A stretch of DNA of 64,000 bases from positions 210,731 through 274,730 of the forward strand of contig NZ_MRDH01000023.1 of the NCBI RefSeq assembly GCF_002008225.1. The letters are read 5' to 3'. The translations under genes and the position numbers were made by a program. Source of the stretch: Agrobacterium salinitolerans (lineage in GTDB: Bacteria > Pseudomonadota > Alphaproteobacteria > Rhizobiales > Rhizobiaceae). Below, piece by piece: positions 1 to 9,951 of the stretch. Each line of letters opens with the position of its first letter. Positions within the stretch are counted from its first letter, which is position 1. Below the pieces are notes generated by a model. It ran no database searches. It was not told where the DNA came from and worked only from the letters and a program-made list of their open reading frames with translations.

Positions 1-379
1 GCGTTCCGGGAATGACCGGCACGCCCTCGTCGTTCAGCTCCCAATCCAGATCGTCGAAAGCACGGCCATTACGAGTGAACCGGGCGCTCAGCACATCCTG
101 ATCGGCACTCAGTACGTGGATCGCGAAATGCGTGGCGCCGTTGAAGGCCTCATAACGCGACGAGCTTTTGGCCGGCGACCAAAGAACCAGCGGCGGATCG
201 AGCGATACCGACGCAAAGCTATTGACCGTCATGCCAATCGGACCTTCCGGCGTGGTGGCGGTTACCACCGTGACGCCTGTCGTGAAAGCGCCGAGCGCAT
301 TGCGGAAACTGCGGCTGTTTTCGCCGCCGGGAACGAATACATGCTCATTGGGCATCTTGATTGCCTCTGCCACTGTCAT
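1..379 (-). CDS. smoA: SmoA, flavin (FMN) reductase partner of SQ monooxygenase; partial
   Basis: Only the N-terminal ~126 residues are present; the gene runs off the left edge. The start ATG at 379 overlaps the smoB stop in an ATGA, so the two are translationally coupled. The visible part has the flavin reductase-like (FMN-binding split barrel) pattern: TTGVTVVTA, then GMTVNSFASVSLDPPLV, then FAIHVL. In the known smo pathway SmoA reduces FMN with NAD(P)H and hands FMNH2 to the monooxygenase SmoC, whose gene lies two places upstream in the same operon. Assignment rests on the fold motifs plus the fully conserved smo neighbourhood. Confidence 0.88.
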   Translation of the reverse strand, partial: MTVAEAIKMPNEHVFVPGGENSRSFRNALGAFTTGVTVVTATTPEGPIGMTVNSFASVSLDPPLVLWSPAKSSSRYEAFNGATHFAIHVLSADQDVLSARFTRNGRAFDDLDWELNDEGVPVIPGT

Positions 380-1272
380 CACGCCACCTCTTTTCCAATC
401 GCAAGGGTGTAGAGTTCAAACCATGTCTGGCGGTCCATCGTCACGCGGAGCGCATCGGCCGCCGTTCTGATGCGTTCGAGATTGTTGGTTCCGAGAACCG
501 GCACGATCTTTGCCGGATGGCGTAGCAGCCAGGCGATCGCGACAGCCGTCGCATCGACGCCCTGTTCCTTGCCGATACGCTGCAAGGCAGCCATGGTGCC
601 CCCATGCGCGCCGGAGAACAGCGAACCGCCCCCGAGCGGCGACCATGCCATGGGCGAAACCCGCTTTTCCTGCAGGTAAGCCAGATCGCCATTGGTGAAG
701 GTATCGGTGGCAAGAAGGCTCATTTCGATCTGGTTGGTCACGAGCCGGTTGCTCATGGCCGATTGCAGCAGCGAAAAATCCCACGGGCGGAAGTTTGAGA
801 CGCCCACTGCCTTGACCTTGCCGGAAGCCACCAGCGCATCGAGCGCCTTACCGGTTTCTTCCGCATCGATCAGCGGGTCAGGGCGGTGAATGAGGAGCAG
901 ATCGACGTGATCGGTTCCCATGTCACGTAGCGAGGCTTCGACCGAAGCATTGATGTGGCCGGCCGTCGTATCGTAATGTTTGACACGGGCGGCGGCGTGG
1001 CGACCGGCCGGCGCGACGATGCCGCATTTCGTGACGATTTCTATTCTGTCGCGCAGTCCCGGCGCAGCCTTCAGGCCGGCGCCGAGAATGGCCTCCGCCG
1101 TGTATCCGCCGTAGATATCGGCCTGATCCATGGTGGTGATGCCCTGCGCGAGGCAAGCCTCGATCTTCGCCTGAACATGGGCTGGTGACGTGTCGGCGTC
1201 GTCACCGATGCGCCACATGCCGTAAACGATGCGGCTGAGTTCGAGTTTGTCAGAAAGAGCGATACGTTCCAT
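379..1272 (-). CDS. smoB: SmoB, 6-oxo-glucose reductase (aldo/keto reductase)
   Basis: 297-residue aldo/keto reductase. The catalytic tetrad is visible as Asp49, Tyr54 (in DIYGGY), Lys82 (IVTKCG) and His129 (LLIHRPDP), and the C-terminal half carries the NADP-binding barrel elements (GVSNF, WSPLGGG). In the smo pathway it reduces 6-dehydro-D-glucose, released by SmoC from sulfoquinovose, to glucose with NADPH in the cytoplasm. It is the middle gene of smoC-smoB-smoA; its ATG at 1272 overlaps the smoC stop by ATGA and its stop overlaps the smoA start. Confidence 0.92.
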   Translation of the reverse strand: MERIALSDKLELSRIVYGMWRIGDDADTSPAHVQAKIEACLAQGITTMDQADIYGGYTAEAILGAGLKAAPGLRDRIEIVTKCGIVAPAGRHAAARVKHYDTTAGHINASVEASLRDMGTDHVDLLLIHRPDPLIDAEETGKALDALVASGKVKAVGVSNFRPWDFSLLQSAMSNRLVTNQIEMSLLATDTFTNGDLAYLQEKRVSPMAWSPLGGGSLFSGAHGGTMAALQRIGKEQGVDATAVAIAWLLRHPAKIVPVLGTNNLERIRTAADALRVTMDRQTWFELYTLAIGKEVA

Positions 1273-2429
1273 CAGTGGCGTTCCCCGTTGCCGAGCGGCG
1301 TCGCTGGCGTTTCGGAAGGCACCCGGCCGTAGGCATGCGGCAGGGAGCAGGTTTTCATCTGCGGCAGAACCTTGGTGCCGAAGTGCTCCGCTTCATCGAG
1401 ATGCGGATAACCGGACAGGATGAAGGCGCGAATGCCCATCTTCTGGTATTCCTCCAGCGCCGAAAGCACCTTGTCGGTGGAACCGACCAGCGCCGCACCG
1501 CAGCCCGAACGCGCCCGGCCGATGCCGGTCCATAGATTGGGTTCGACATAACCGAACTTGTCGGCGAGTTCACGGGCGCGCGCCTGATGGGAGACACCGA
1601 GCGAACCGCTGTCATGGGCGCGGTTGCGGATAAGCTGGCCGTACTCGTCATCGAGCTTCGAGACAAGATGCTCGGCATATTCACGGGCTTCCTGTTCGGT
1701 ATCGCGCACCACCATATGGACACGCAGGCCGTAATCCAGCGTGCGGCCATGGGCGGCGGCGCGCTCGTTGGCGGCGCGCATGCGATCCGCCAGCTGGTCC
1801 TTCGTCTCAGGCCACATCAGATAGACGTCACACTGCGCGCCGCAGAGTTCCAGCGCATCCGGCGAGTAGCCACCGAAATAAAGGAGCGGTCCGCCATTTT
1901 GCTGGTAGGGCCGTGCCGGCTCGGTGGAGACGCCCTTGAATTGGTAGATTTCGCCGTCATGGTCGATGGTGTCACGCGTCCAGGCTTGGCGCAGGATCTC
2001 AACGACCTCGTGGCTGCGCTTGTAGCGAAAGGCGCTATCAGCCACTTCGCCGGGGAAATCGGAGCTGATGACGTTGAGCGTCAGGCGGCCCTTCAACATA
2101 TGGTCGAGCGTCGCTACCGTACGGGCCAGCATGATCGGCTGCATTTCGCCACAACGGATAGCAGCAAGAAAATTGATGCGGTCGCTGATCGGCGCACAGC
2201 CGGCGACGAAGCTCAGCGTATCCTGCCCCACCTGATAGGATGAGGGGCAGAGGATATTGCGAAAACCGAGTTCTTCGGCCTTTTTAACGATATCGGAACA
2301 ATGCTCGAAACTGGAACGCAAGCTACCGTCAGGCACGCCAAGATAGGCGTAGTCATCGGAACACAAAGCGGAAAACCAGGAGACCTCGGCAGCATCGAGA
2401 TCAGCGGATGTAACGGGTACGACGGTCAT
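1272..2429 (-). CDS. smoC: SmoC, FMNH2-dependent sulfoquinovose monooxygenase
   Basis: 385-residue luciferase-like (LLM class, SsuD-related) monooxygenase. Family features include the conserved N-terminal strand with the SYQVGQDTLSFVAGCAP segment, the flavin-site NVISSDFPGE segment and the C-terminal GTPEEV-like region at SGYPHLDEAEHFG. It oxidises the C-S bond of sulfoquinovose, giving sulfite and 6-oxo-glucose, using FMNH2 from SmoA. It is the first gene of the minus-strand operon smoCBA, with an AGGAGG-like ribosome site just upstream of the ATG at 2429 and a probable operator at 2485-2505 in its promoter region. Confidence 0.92.
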   Translation of the reverse strand: MTVVPVTSADLDAAEVSWFSALCSDDYAYLGVPDGSLRSSFEHCSDIVKKAEELGFRNILCPSSYQVGQDTLSFVAGCAPISDRINFLAAIRCGEMQPIMLARTVATLDHMLKGRLTLNVISSDFPGEVADSAFRYKRSHEVVEILRQAWTRDTIDHDGEIYQFKGVSTEPARPYQQNGGPLLYFGGYSPDALELCGAQCDVYLMWPETKDQLADRMRAANERAAAHGRTLDYGLRVHMVVRDTEQEAREYAEHLVSKLDDEYGQLIRNRAHDSGSLGVSHQARARELADKFGYVEPNLWTGIGRARSGCGAALVGSTDKVLSALEEYQKMGIRAFILSGYPHLDEAEHFGTKVLPQMKTCSLPHAYGRVPSETPATPLGNGERH

Positions 2430-2484
2430 GCAATTCCTCCTCAGGGCCGCTCTCGTTTTTCTTGCATAACATCAAGAAATATGT

Positions 2485-2505
2485 AAATCAATGATGTATC
2501 AATTT
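2485..2505 (-). promoter_or_regulatory. Probable SmoD operator upstream of smoC
   Basis: Read towards smoC, this 21-bp site matches the site at 3376-3396 at 19 of 21 positions; only the two central bases are swapped. It has two ATTGAT direct-repeat halves separated by ACATC, and a TGAT-N2-ATCA inverted repeat. It lies between smoC and smoD, 56 bp upstream of the smoC start. The neighbouring GntR/HutC gene makes SmoD the obvious ligand, which is inference. Confidence 0.7.
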
Positions 2506-2529
2506 TTGTTTCGGGGGAGGAAACGGTAT

Positions 2530-3234
2530 ATGAAACACACTGGCGGCAGCCTGCCCATGTATATGCAGATCGCCGAAATGCTGGTGCGCGAAGTGGCGGC
2601 GGGCCGGTTGATCGATGGCGAGAAGCTGGCGCCGGAGCGCGACATGGCGGCCGATCTCGGCATCGCCGTCGGCACGCTGCGCAAGGCGCTTGCTGAACTG
2701 CAGGAGCGCGGCCTTCTGGAGCGCGTGCAGGGCTCCGGCAATTACATTCGCGCCGTCAGCGATCCGCAAAGCGTCTACGCCTTCTTCCGGCTTGAACTGA
2801 TCGAAGGCGGCGGCCTGCCGACGGCGGAGGTTTTGGATGTGGCGCGCCTTGCCAAGCCCGCTGACCTGCCCGCTTTCGGCACATCGACCGAAGGGCACAG
2901 GATAAGACGGCTGCGGCGCATCGCCGGCAAACCCGCGGCCATCGAGGAGATCTGGCTGGACGGTTCTTACGTGGACACCATCGCCATCGAAAACATGTCG
3001 GAATCCCTCTACCTCTATTACCGCACCCGCCTCAATCTCTGGATATCGAAGGCGGAGGATCGCATCGATCTCGGTGACGCGCCCGAATGGACACCCGAGG
3101 TTTTCGGCCAGAAAGCCGGCGCCTCTGTGCCGCGGGTGCTGCGCCTCAGCCAGGCACAGGATGGCGCGGTGGCCGAAGTTTCATGGACCTGGTTCGACCA
3201 TACCGTCGCACGATACGTTTCACGCATACGTTGA
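2530..3234 (+). CDS. smoD: SmoD, GntR/HutC-family regulator of the smo genes
   Basis: 234-residue GntR-type regulator: winged helix at residues ~10-75 (KLAPERDMAADLGIAVGTLRKAL) followed by a UTRA effector domain ending VSWTWFDHTVARYVSRIR. An ATG at 2491 would extend the protein, but it lies inside the operator-like site at 2485-2505, whereas 2530 is preceded by a near-perfect GGGGGAGG (2513-2520) at 9 nt; I therefore start at 2530. It sits between the divergent smoCBA and the downstream smoEFGHI operon, as expected of a local sensor of a sulfoquinovose-derived ligand. Ligand identity is not visible. Confidence 0.87.
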   Translation: MKHTGGSLPMYMQIAEMLVREVAAGRLIDGEKLAPERDMAADLGIAVGTLRKALAELQERGLLERVQGSGNYIRAVSDPQSVYAFFRLELIEGGGLPTAEVLDVARLAKPADLPAFGTSTEGHRIRRLRRIAGKPAAIEEIWLDGSYVDTIAIENMSESLYLYYRTRLNLWISKAEDRIDLGDAPEWTPEVFGQKAGASVPRVLRLSQAQDGAVAEVSWTWFDHTVARYVSRIR

Positions 3235-3375
3235 GACTGCGAAAATTTCGCGTGCTCCACATAGATGAAAGAATTTGACGGGAGGCAAGCAAGCAGCAGC
3301 CTGCCGTCGAGCTGATTTTGCAGTTATATTTCTTTTAATCAACGGGTTAATAGTTTTTGATTTCTGTCAGAAATA

Positions 3376-3396
3376 AAATTGATACACTATTGATTT
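3376..3396 (+). promoter_or_regulatory. Probable SmoD operator/promoter upstream of smoE
   Basis: Second copy of the 21-bp site, same orientation relative to transcription as the smoC copy. It overlaps TTGATA (3379-3384), which with TATGAA (3403-3408) at 18-nt spacing makes a plausible sigma-70 promoter, so bound repressor would cover the -35 element. The remaining gene-free stretch 3235-3569 is AT-rich and shows no other element I can support. Confidence 0.68.
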
Positions 3397-3569
3397 CCTT
3401 TTTATGAAAGGTAATATCACGACCTCAGGGAGACAGGCGTTTCGCCATCCCACGATATCGCCAGACAATCGGGATCGATTTTCGACGATGCGATGCGTGG
3501 AACTTGAAGGTTGATACCGGCAATGGCGTCCATTCGAATTCTGGACGCGCCGGTCGTGAGGAGGAAAAT

Positions 3570-4646
3570 ATGGCTTCGGTCAGCCTGCGCAAGCTGGACA
3601 AGAGTTACGGTGCGCTTCGCATCGTCAAGGGCATCGACCTTGAAATCAACGATGGCGAATTCGTCGTCTTCGTCGGCCCTTCCGGCTGCGGCAAATCCAC
3701 GACGCTGCGCATGGTCGCGGGGCTGGAGAGCATTACCGGCGGCGAAGTGAAGATCGGTGACCGCGTTGTCAACAAGCTGCCGCCGCGTGAGCGCGACATT
3801 GCCATGGTGTTTCAGGACTATGCGCTTTATCCGCACAAGACGGTGCGTGAAAACATGGGTTTCAGTCTGAAAGTGCGCGGTGTCAGCGCATCGCAGGCCA
3901 ATGCCAGCATCGATGAGGCCGCGAAGATGCTGGGCATCGAGCACCTTCTCGACCGGCGGCCCGGCCAGCTCTCCGGCGGCCAGCGCCAGCGTGTGGCCAT
4001 GGGCCGCGCCATCGTGCGCCGCCCGCAGGTCTTCCTGTTCGACGAGCCGCTTTCCAACCTCGACGCTAAACTCCGCGGACAGGTGCGCACGGAAATCAAG
4101 CGCCTGCATCAGCAGCTCGGCACGACGATCATCTACGTTACCCATGATCAGGTGGAGGCGATGACGCTTGCAGATCGCATCGTCATCCTGCGTGGCGGCG
4201 ATATCGAGCAGGTCGGTACACCTGACGAGGTCTATAACCGGCCTGAAAGCGTGTTCGTCGGCGGTTTCGTCGGGGCTCCGGCGATGAACTTCGCCCGCGC
4301 AAAGGTGAGCGGCGACCGGTTGGCATTCTCCGACGGCAATTCCCTGCCGATGACCGCCATCCGGCCATCGCGCGAAACAGGCCTCGACGGGCGTGAAGTC
4401 ATCGTCGGCATTCGCCCGGAACATTTCGGCCCCGTCGAGGGCTTTGACACGCAGCTTGCGGTCAAGGTGCAGGTGGTGGAACCGCTCGGCTCGGACACGC
4501 TCGTCCATTTCAGCCTCGGCGATGCGGCGCTGACCGCACGTATGCCGCCGCATCTGCGGCCTGCTCCGAATGAGGAACTGAAGATCGGCGTCGATCCGTC
4601 CAAGGTTCATCTTTTCGACGCCGCGACGGAACGCTCGATTCACTGA
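3570..4646 (+). CDS. smoE: SmoE, ABC transporter ATPase (sulfoquinovosyl glycerol import)
   Basis: 358-residue MalK/UgpC-type ATPase. Walker A GPSGCGKST near residue 36, Q-loop FQDYALYPH, signature LSGGQRQRVAMGRA, Walker B VFLFDEPLSNLD, H-loop YVTHDQVEA, and a C-terminal TOBE domain (VGIRPEHF). The ATG at 3570 has GAGGAGG at 3558-3564; longer upstream frames have no ribosome site. It is the first gene of smoEFGHI and energises the SmoG/SmoH permeases for uptake of sulfoquinovosyl glycerol captured by SmoF. Confidence 0.92.
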   Translation: MASVSLRKLDKSYGALRIVKGIDLEINDGEFVVFVGPSGCGKSTTLRMVAGLESITGGEVKIGDRVVNKLPPRERDIAMVFQDYALYPHKTVRENMGFSLKVRGVSASQANASIDEAAKMLGIEHLLDRRPGQLSGGQRQRVAMGRAIVRRPQVFLFDEPLSNLDAKLRGQVRTEIKRLHQQLGTTIIYVTHDQVEAMTLADRIVILRGGDIEQVGTPDEVYNRPESVFVGGFVGAPAMNFARAKVSGDRLAFSDGNSLPMTAIRPSRETGLDGREVIVGIRPEHFGPVEGFDTQLAVKVQVVEPLGSDTLVHFSLGDAALTARMPPHLRPAPNEELKIGVDPSKVHLFDAATERSIH

Positions 4647-4686
4647 TTGCCGGGCGAAGAGACGCTGCGGCCAACAGGTTTAATAA

Positions 4687-5949
<1,263 letters not shown>

Positions 5950-5955
5950 ACTTCA

Positions 5956-5993
5956 GGCCGGAAGGCGGCATGCTTGCCATGCCCTTTCCGGCC
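5956..5993 (+). terminator. Intercistronic hairpin after smoF
   Basis: A 16-bp stem, with one bulged C and one G-U pair, forms from GGCCGGAAGG + GGCATG against CATGCC + CTTTCCGGCC with a 5-nt loop. It begins 7 nt after the smoF stop. No long U tract follows, so it is more likely a stabilising or attenuating element between a highly expressed binding protein and its permeases than a full terminator. Confidence 0.7.
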
Positions 5994-6075
5994 GTTTCGA
6001 CGGACAGGAATAAAGCCGCCTGAAGGGCGCGATAAACGGGCCGGATAAGAACCGGTCCGATCGGGAGACGACGAC

Positions 6076-7035
6076 GTGAATCCAGTTGCGGGAGTGGCAG
6101 ACGTGACAATGCCGGAAAGAACCATGGTCCGGGTGGACGAAAAGCAGCTGCCGCGCTGGACGCGATGGCTCGATCTCGGCGACCGGTCGCTGGCCGTGCT
6201 TCTCCTAACGCCGGCGGCGATCCTGCTGTCGCTCATCATCGTCTATCCGGTGGCGCGGCTCGTCTATACCTCCTTTTTCAGCCTTTCGTTGACATCAGGG
6301 CTGCCGGCGGAATTTATCGGCTTTGAAAATTATACCGCCATGTTCGATGATCCGATTTTCTGGGAAACAACCTGGAATACGGTTCTGATCACGCTGATCA
6401 CCGTACCGGGCGCGCTGTTCATGGGCCTTGGTCTCGCACTGCTTGCCAACCTGCCTTTTTCCATGCAGTGGCCGATGCGGCTTTCCCTTCTCATTCCCTG
6501 GGCGCTGCCGCTATCCTTTGCAGGTCTCATCTTCGCGTGGTTCTTCCATTATGAATATGGCGTGGTCAATGACGTGCTGAACCGGTTGGGCTTCGAAGGC
6601 ATCATCTGGTTCAACTCGCCGAACTGGGCCTTTGCGGCCATCTGCCTGACGATCATCTGGAAAACTTCGTCGTTTATGGCGCTGATGATCCTCGCCGGCC
6701 TGCAGACCATTCCGCGCTCGCTCTATGAAGCGGCTGATGTGGATGGCGCCGGCAAAATCCGTCAGTTCTTCGAAATCACTCTGCCGCTTTTGAAGCCGTC
6801 GATCGTCGTCGCGCTCATCTTCCGCACGATCACGGCGCTGCAGACCTTTGATATTCCTTACATGATGACCGGCGGCGGCCCCGGCACATCCACCACCACG
6901 CTTGCGATGTATATTCACCAGAACACCGTCTCCTTCCTCGATCTCGGTTACGGTTCTGCGCTTGCTGTCATGATGTTTGCGCTTTCCATGTGCGTTACCG
7001 CCGTTTACCTCCGCATTATCAGGACGAAGGACTGA
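6076..7035 (+). CDS. smoG: SmoG, ABC transporter permease
   Basis: 319-residue MalF/UgpA-type permease with about six membrane helices from residue ~35 and the EAA loop YEAADVDGAGKIRQFFEITLPLLKP near residues 217-240 that contacts the ATPase. I use the GTG at 6076 because GGGAG ends 8 nt upstream; an ATG at 6109 is an alternative. Partner permease SmoH follows 4 nt later. Family and position support import of sulfoquinovosyl glycerol. Confidence 0.9.
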   Translation: MNPVAGVADVTMPERTMVRVDEKQLPRWTRWLDLGDRSLAVLLLTPAAILLSLIIVYPVARLVYTSFFSLSLTSGLPAEFIGFENYTAMFDDPIFWETTWNTVLITLITVPGALFMGLGLALLANLPFSMQWPMRLSLLIPWALPLSFAGLIFAWFFHYEYGVVNDVLNRLGFEGIIWFNSPNWAFAAICLTIIWKTSSFMALMILAGLQTIPRSLYEAADVDGAGKIRQFFEITLPLLKPSIVVALIFRTITALQTFDIPYMMTGGGPGTSTTTLAMYIHQNTVSFLDLGYGSALAVMMFALSMCVTAVYLRIIRTKD

Positions 7036-7039
7036 TCCC

Positions 7040-7897
7040 ATGAGCACCGTTGCCACCTCCTCCGGTCTGTCCTCCTTCTTCTCCGGCAAGCCGCTGCGTT
7101 TCATCGCCGCCTCCATTCTTCTGGTGAACGGCCTCTTCCCCGCGATCTGGATTCTCTTCACATCGCTGAAGACCGAAGCGGAATTGACCGCGAAACCCAT
7201 TACCTGGTTTCCGCATGCGCCGACACTCGCCAATTACATGCAGGCCTTTTCCGACCAGCCGCTGCACCTCTTCCTGTTCAACAGCTTCATGGTGGCGCTG
7301 CTTTCCACCGCGCTCACCATCCTGATTTCGGTGCTGGCGGCCTATGCACTGGCGCGGCTGAACCTCAAATACCGGGCGCTGATCCTGTCGCTCATCATCG
7401 CCGTTTCCACCTTCCCACTGGTGACGCTGCTGGTACCGCTGTTCGAAATCATGCGCGCGCTGAACCTGCTCAACAGCTGGACGGCACTGATCCTGCCCTA
7501 CACGGTCCTCTCTCTTCCGGTCTGCACGCTAATGCTCGTCTCTTTCTTCGAAAGCATCCCGCGCGACCTCGAAAACGCCGCCATGATCGATGGCTGCACC
7601 CGCATCGGCGCGCTGTTCAAGGTCGTCGTGCCACTCTGCGCGCCGGGCGTTTTCACCGCCGGCATCCTTGCCTTCGTCAATGCCTGGGATGAGTTCCTAC
7701 TGGCACTCTCGTTCAACTCGAACCCAGCGCTCCGCACGCTTCCCGTCGGCATCCAGCTGTATCAGGGTGAATTCGCCTTCCCCTGGCCGGTCATTTCGGC
7801 AGCGCTGGTGGTCGGCATCGTGCCGGTTGCGATCCTGATCGTCATCTTCCAGGAACGGGTCGTCTCGGGTCTCACCGCCGGTGGTCTCAAGGGCTAA
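7040..7897 (+). CDS. smoH: SmoH, ABC transporter permease
   Basis: 285-residue MalG/UgpE-type permease: six predicted membrane helices and EAA-loop-like ENAAMIDGCTRIGALFKVVVPLCAPG. The ATG at 7040 follows the smoG stop by 4 nt and has AAGGA 8 nt upstream; the longer in-frame extension overlaps smoG and lacks support. It pairs with SmoG in the inner membrane. Confidence 0.9.
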   Translation: MSTVATSSGLSSFFSGKPLRFIAASILLVNGLFPAIWILFTSLKTEAELTAKPITWFPHAPTLANYMQAFSDQPLHLFLFNSFMVALLSTALTILISVLAAYALARLNLKYRALILSLIIAVSTFPLVTLLVPLFEIMRALNLLNSWTALILPYTVLSLPVCTLMLVSFFESIPRDLENAAMIDGCTRIGALFKVVVPLCAPGVFTAGILAFVNAWDEFLLALSFNSNPALRTLPVGIQLYQGEFAFPWPVISAALVVGIVPVAILIVIFQERVVSGLTAGGLKG

Positions 7898-7908
7898 AAG
7901 GGTAAGTC

Positions 7909-9903
7909 ATGTATTTCGAAACGACCAAAGACGGCTTCACGCTTGCGATCGGCAATCGCACAATCCTTTCCCATTCGACCGATAATCCGGCCTTCTTCGC
8001 CGGTTTCGGTAAAGAGCGAATGGACATGTATCGCGGCAATTTCGATATCGAAGACTATGTCATCGAGAGAACGGCCCTGCGCCATGCCGAGGTGAGTGGC
8101 GACAGCGTCACGCTCTCATCCGCGCCAGGACAGGCGCCGCGCCTTCGCCTGACGCTCGACGGCAACGCTATCAGGTTGACGGCGATGGACGAGACGATCA
8201 ACCGCCTCTGGCTGCGCGTCGTCGCGGAGGCGGACGAGCATGTCTGGGGCGGCGGCGAGCAGATGTCCTATTTCGACATGCGCGGCCGGCGCTTCCCGCT
8301 CTGGACCTCCGAGCCCGGGGTCGGCCGCGATAAGACCACCGAAATCACTTTCAAGTCCGATGTCAGCGGCAAGGCGGGTGGCGATTATTACAATACCAAC
8401 TACCCGCAGCCGACTTACCTGTCGTCGCACAAATACGCCCTGCACGTGGAGACAAGCGCCTATTCGGTCTTCGATTTCCGCAACGACGATTTCCATGAGA
8501 TCGAAATCTGGGCCATCCCAGAAAAGATCGAATTCTTCGCCGGCGATCATTTCACCGATATCGTGTCTGCGCTTTCACTGCGGTTCGGCCGCCAGCCGGA
8601 ATTGCCGGAATGGATTTATGGCGGTGCGATCATAGGGTTAAAGGACGGCGTCAACTCCTTCACCAGACTGGAGAAAATCCGGGCGGCCGGAACGAAGGTG
8701 TCGGGCCTGTGGTGCGAGGACTGGGTGGGTCTGCGCCAGACATCCTTCGGCGCCCGTCTGTTCTGGGACTGGCAGGCGAATGAGACCCGCTACCCGCATC
8801 TGCGCCAGAAGATTGCCGAGCTGGCCGATCAGGGCGTTCGTTTCCTCGGTTACGTGAACCCCTATCTCTGCGTCGACGGCCCGCTTTTCCCGGTCGCCGA
8901 AAAAGCCGGCTATTTCGCAACCGACGCCGATGGCAAAACGGCGCTGGTGGATTTCGGCGAGTTCGATTGCGGCGTAGTCGATTTCACCAATCCAGCCGCC
9001 GCCGACTGGTTCGCCGAAGAGATCATCGGCAAAAACATGCTCGATTTCGGCCTCTCCGGCTGGATGGCCGATTTCGGCGAATATCTGCCGATCGACATCA
9101 CGTTGTCCAACGGCGTCGATGCCAAGCTGATGCACAATGCCTGGCCCACGCTCTGGGCCGAGGTCAATGCGAAGGGCGTCGAAAGTCGCGGCAAGACCGG
9201 TGAAGCACTGTTCTTCATGCGCGCAGGCTTCACCGGCGTGCAGACTCACTGCCCGCTGATCTGGGGCGGTGACCAATCGGTCGACTTCTCCCGTCACGAC
9301 GGCCTTGTCACCGTCATCTGCGGCGCGCTCTCCTCCGGCCTCATGGGCAATGCCTATCACCATTCCGACATTGGCGGTTACACCAGCCTGTTCGGCAATG
9401 TCCGCACAGCGGAACTCATCATGCGCTGGACGGAGATGGCCGCCTTCACGCCGGTCATGCGCACCCACGAGGGCAATCGGCCGCGCGACAATCTCCAGAT
9501 CGATCAGGATGAAACGATTCTTTCCCATTTCGCCCGCATGACATCCATCTATGTCGCGCTGGCCCCCTATCTGAAATCGCTCTCCGCGGAAGCGGCAAGA
9601 ACAGGCCTGCCGGTGCAACGTCCGCTCTTCTTGCATTACGAAAATGATCGCCAGACCTTTGCGATTCAGGACTGCTATCTTTACGGGCCGGACATACTTG
9701 TCGCACCTGTGTGGAAAGCGGGTGAAACGCAACGCTCGCTCTATCTTCCGGGCGACGGTGAATGGGTACACCTGTGGAGCGGTGCGCATTATCCCGGCGG
9801 ACACAACGTCACCGTGGCGGCGCCGCTCGGCGAACCAGCGGTGTTCTATCGTGCAGATAGCAGCCATCATCCGCTGTTTGAGCAGCTTCGCACAATCAAC
9901 TGA
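7909..9903 (+). CDS. smoI: SmoI, GH31 sulfoquinovosidase
   Basis: 664-residue family GH31 glycosidase that hydrolyses sulfoquinovosyl glycerol to sulfoquinovose and glycerol. The catalytic nucleophile is Asp388 (GWMADFGEYLP) and the general acid Asp455 (WGGDQSVDFS). Sulfonate-recognising positions Lys245, Glu270, Arg283, Trp286 and Tyr491 are all in place; this is the KERWY subgroup of the family, the one I recall for the Agrobacterium enzyme, as opposed to the QQRWY set of E. coli YihQ. No signal peptide, so it is cytoplasmic and acts after import. Last gene of smoEFGHI; AAGGG precedes the ATG. Confidence 0.95.
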   Translation: MYFETTKDGFTLAIGNRTILSHSTDNPAFFAGFGKERMDMYRGNFDIEDYVIERTALRHAEVSGDSVTLSSAPGQAPRLRLTLDGNAIRLTAMDETINRLWLRVVAEADEHVWGGGEQMSYFDMRGRRFPLWTSEPGVGRDKTTEITFKSDVSGKAGGDYYNTNYPQPTYLSSHKYALHVETSAYSVFDFRNDDFHEIEIWAIPEKIEFFAGDHFTDIVSALSLRFGRQPELPEWIYGGAIIGLKDGVNSFTRLEKIRAAGTKVSGLWCEDWVGLRQTSFGARLFWDWQANETRYPHLRQKIAELADQGVRFLGYVNPYLCVDGPLFPVAEKAGYFATDADGKTALVDFGEFDCGVVDFTNPAAADWFAEEIIGKNMLDFGLSGWMADFGEYLPIDITLSNGVDAKLMHNAWPTLWAEVNAKGVESRGKTGEALFFMRAGFTGVQTHCPLIWGGDQSVDFSRHDGLVTVICGALSSGLMGNAYHHSDIGGYTSLFGNVRTAELIMRWTEMAAFTPVMRTHEGNRPRDNLQIDQDETILSHFARMTSIYVALAPYLKSLSAEAARTGLPVQRPLFLHYENDRQTFAIQDCYLYGPDILVAPVWKAGETQRSLYLPGDGEWVHLWSGAHYPGGHNVTVAAPLGEPAVFYRADSSHHPLFEQLRTIN

Positions 9904-9926
9904 ACGATAGCCGAGGTCGTCCCTGT

Positions 9927-9951
9927 CATCACCCCGTCAGACGGGGTGATG
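9927..9951. terminator. Hairpin between smoI and the convergent VWA gene
   Basis: Perfect 11-bp stem, CATCACCCCGT / ACGGGGTGATG, 3-nt loop. It is 24 nt past the smoI stop and overlaps the last codons and stop of the minus-strand gene. It can fold from either strand; there is no clear U run. Confidence 0.6.

Noticed and set aside
2491..2529. Extended N-terminus for SmoD starting at 2491
   Set aside because: The extension lies inside the operator-like site and has no ribosome site, while 2530 has an excellent one.
3417..4643. 408-residue open frame antisense to smoE
   Set aside because: Fully overlapped by an intact ABC ATPase with all motifs; typical high-GC antisense frame.
8638..9870. 410-residue open frame antisense to smoI
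   Set aside because: Shadow of the GH31 gene, which has every catalytic residue in place.
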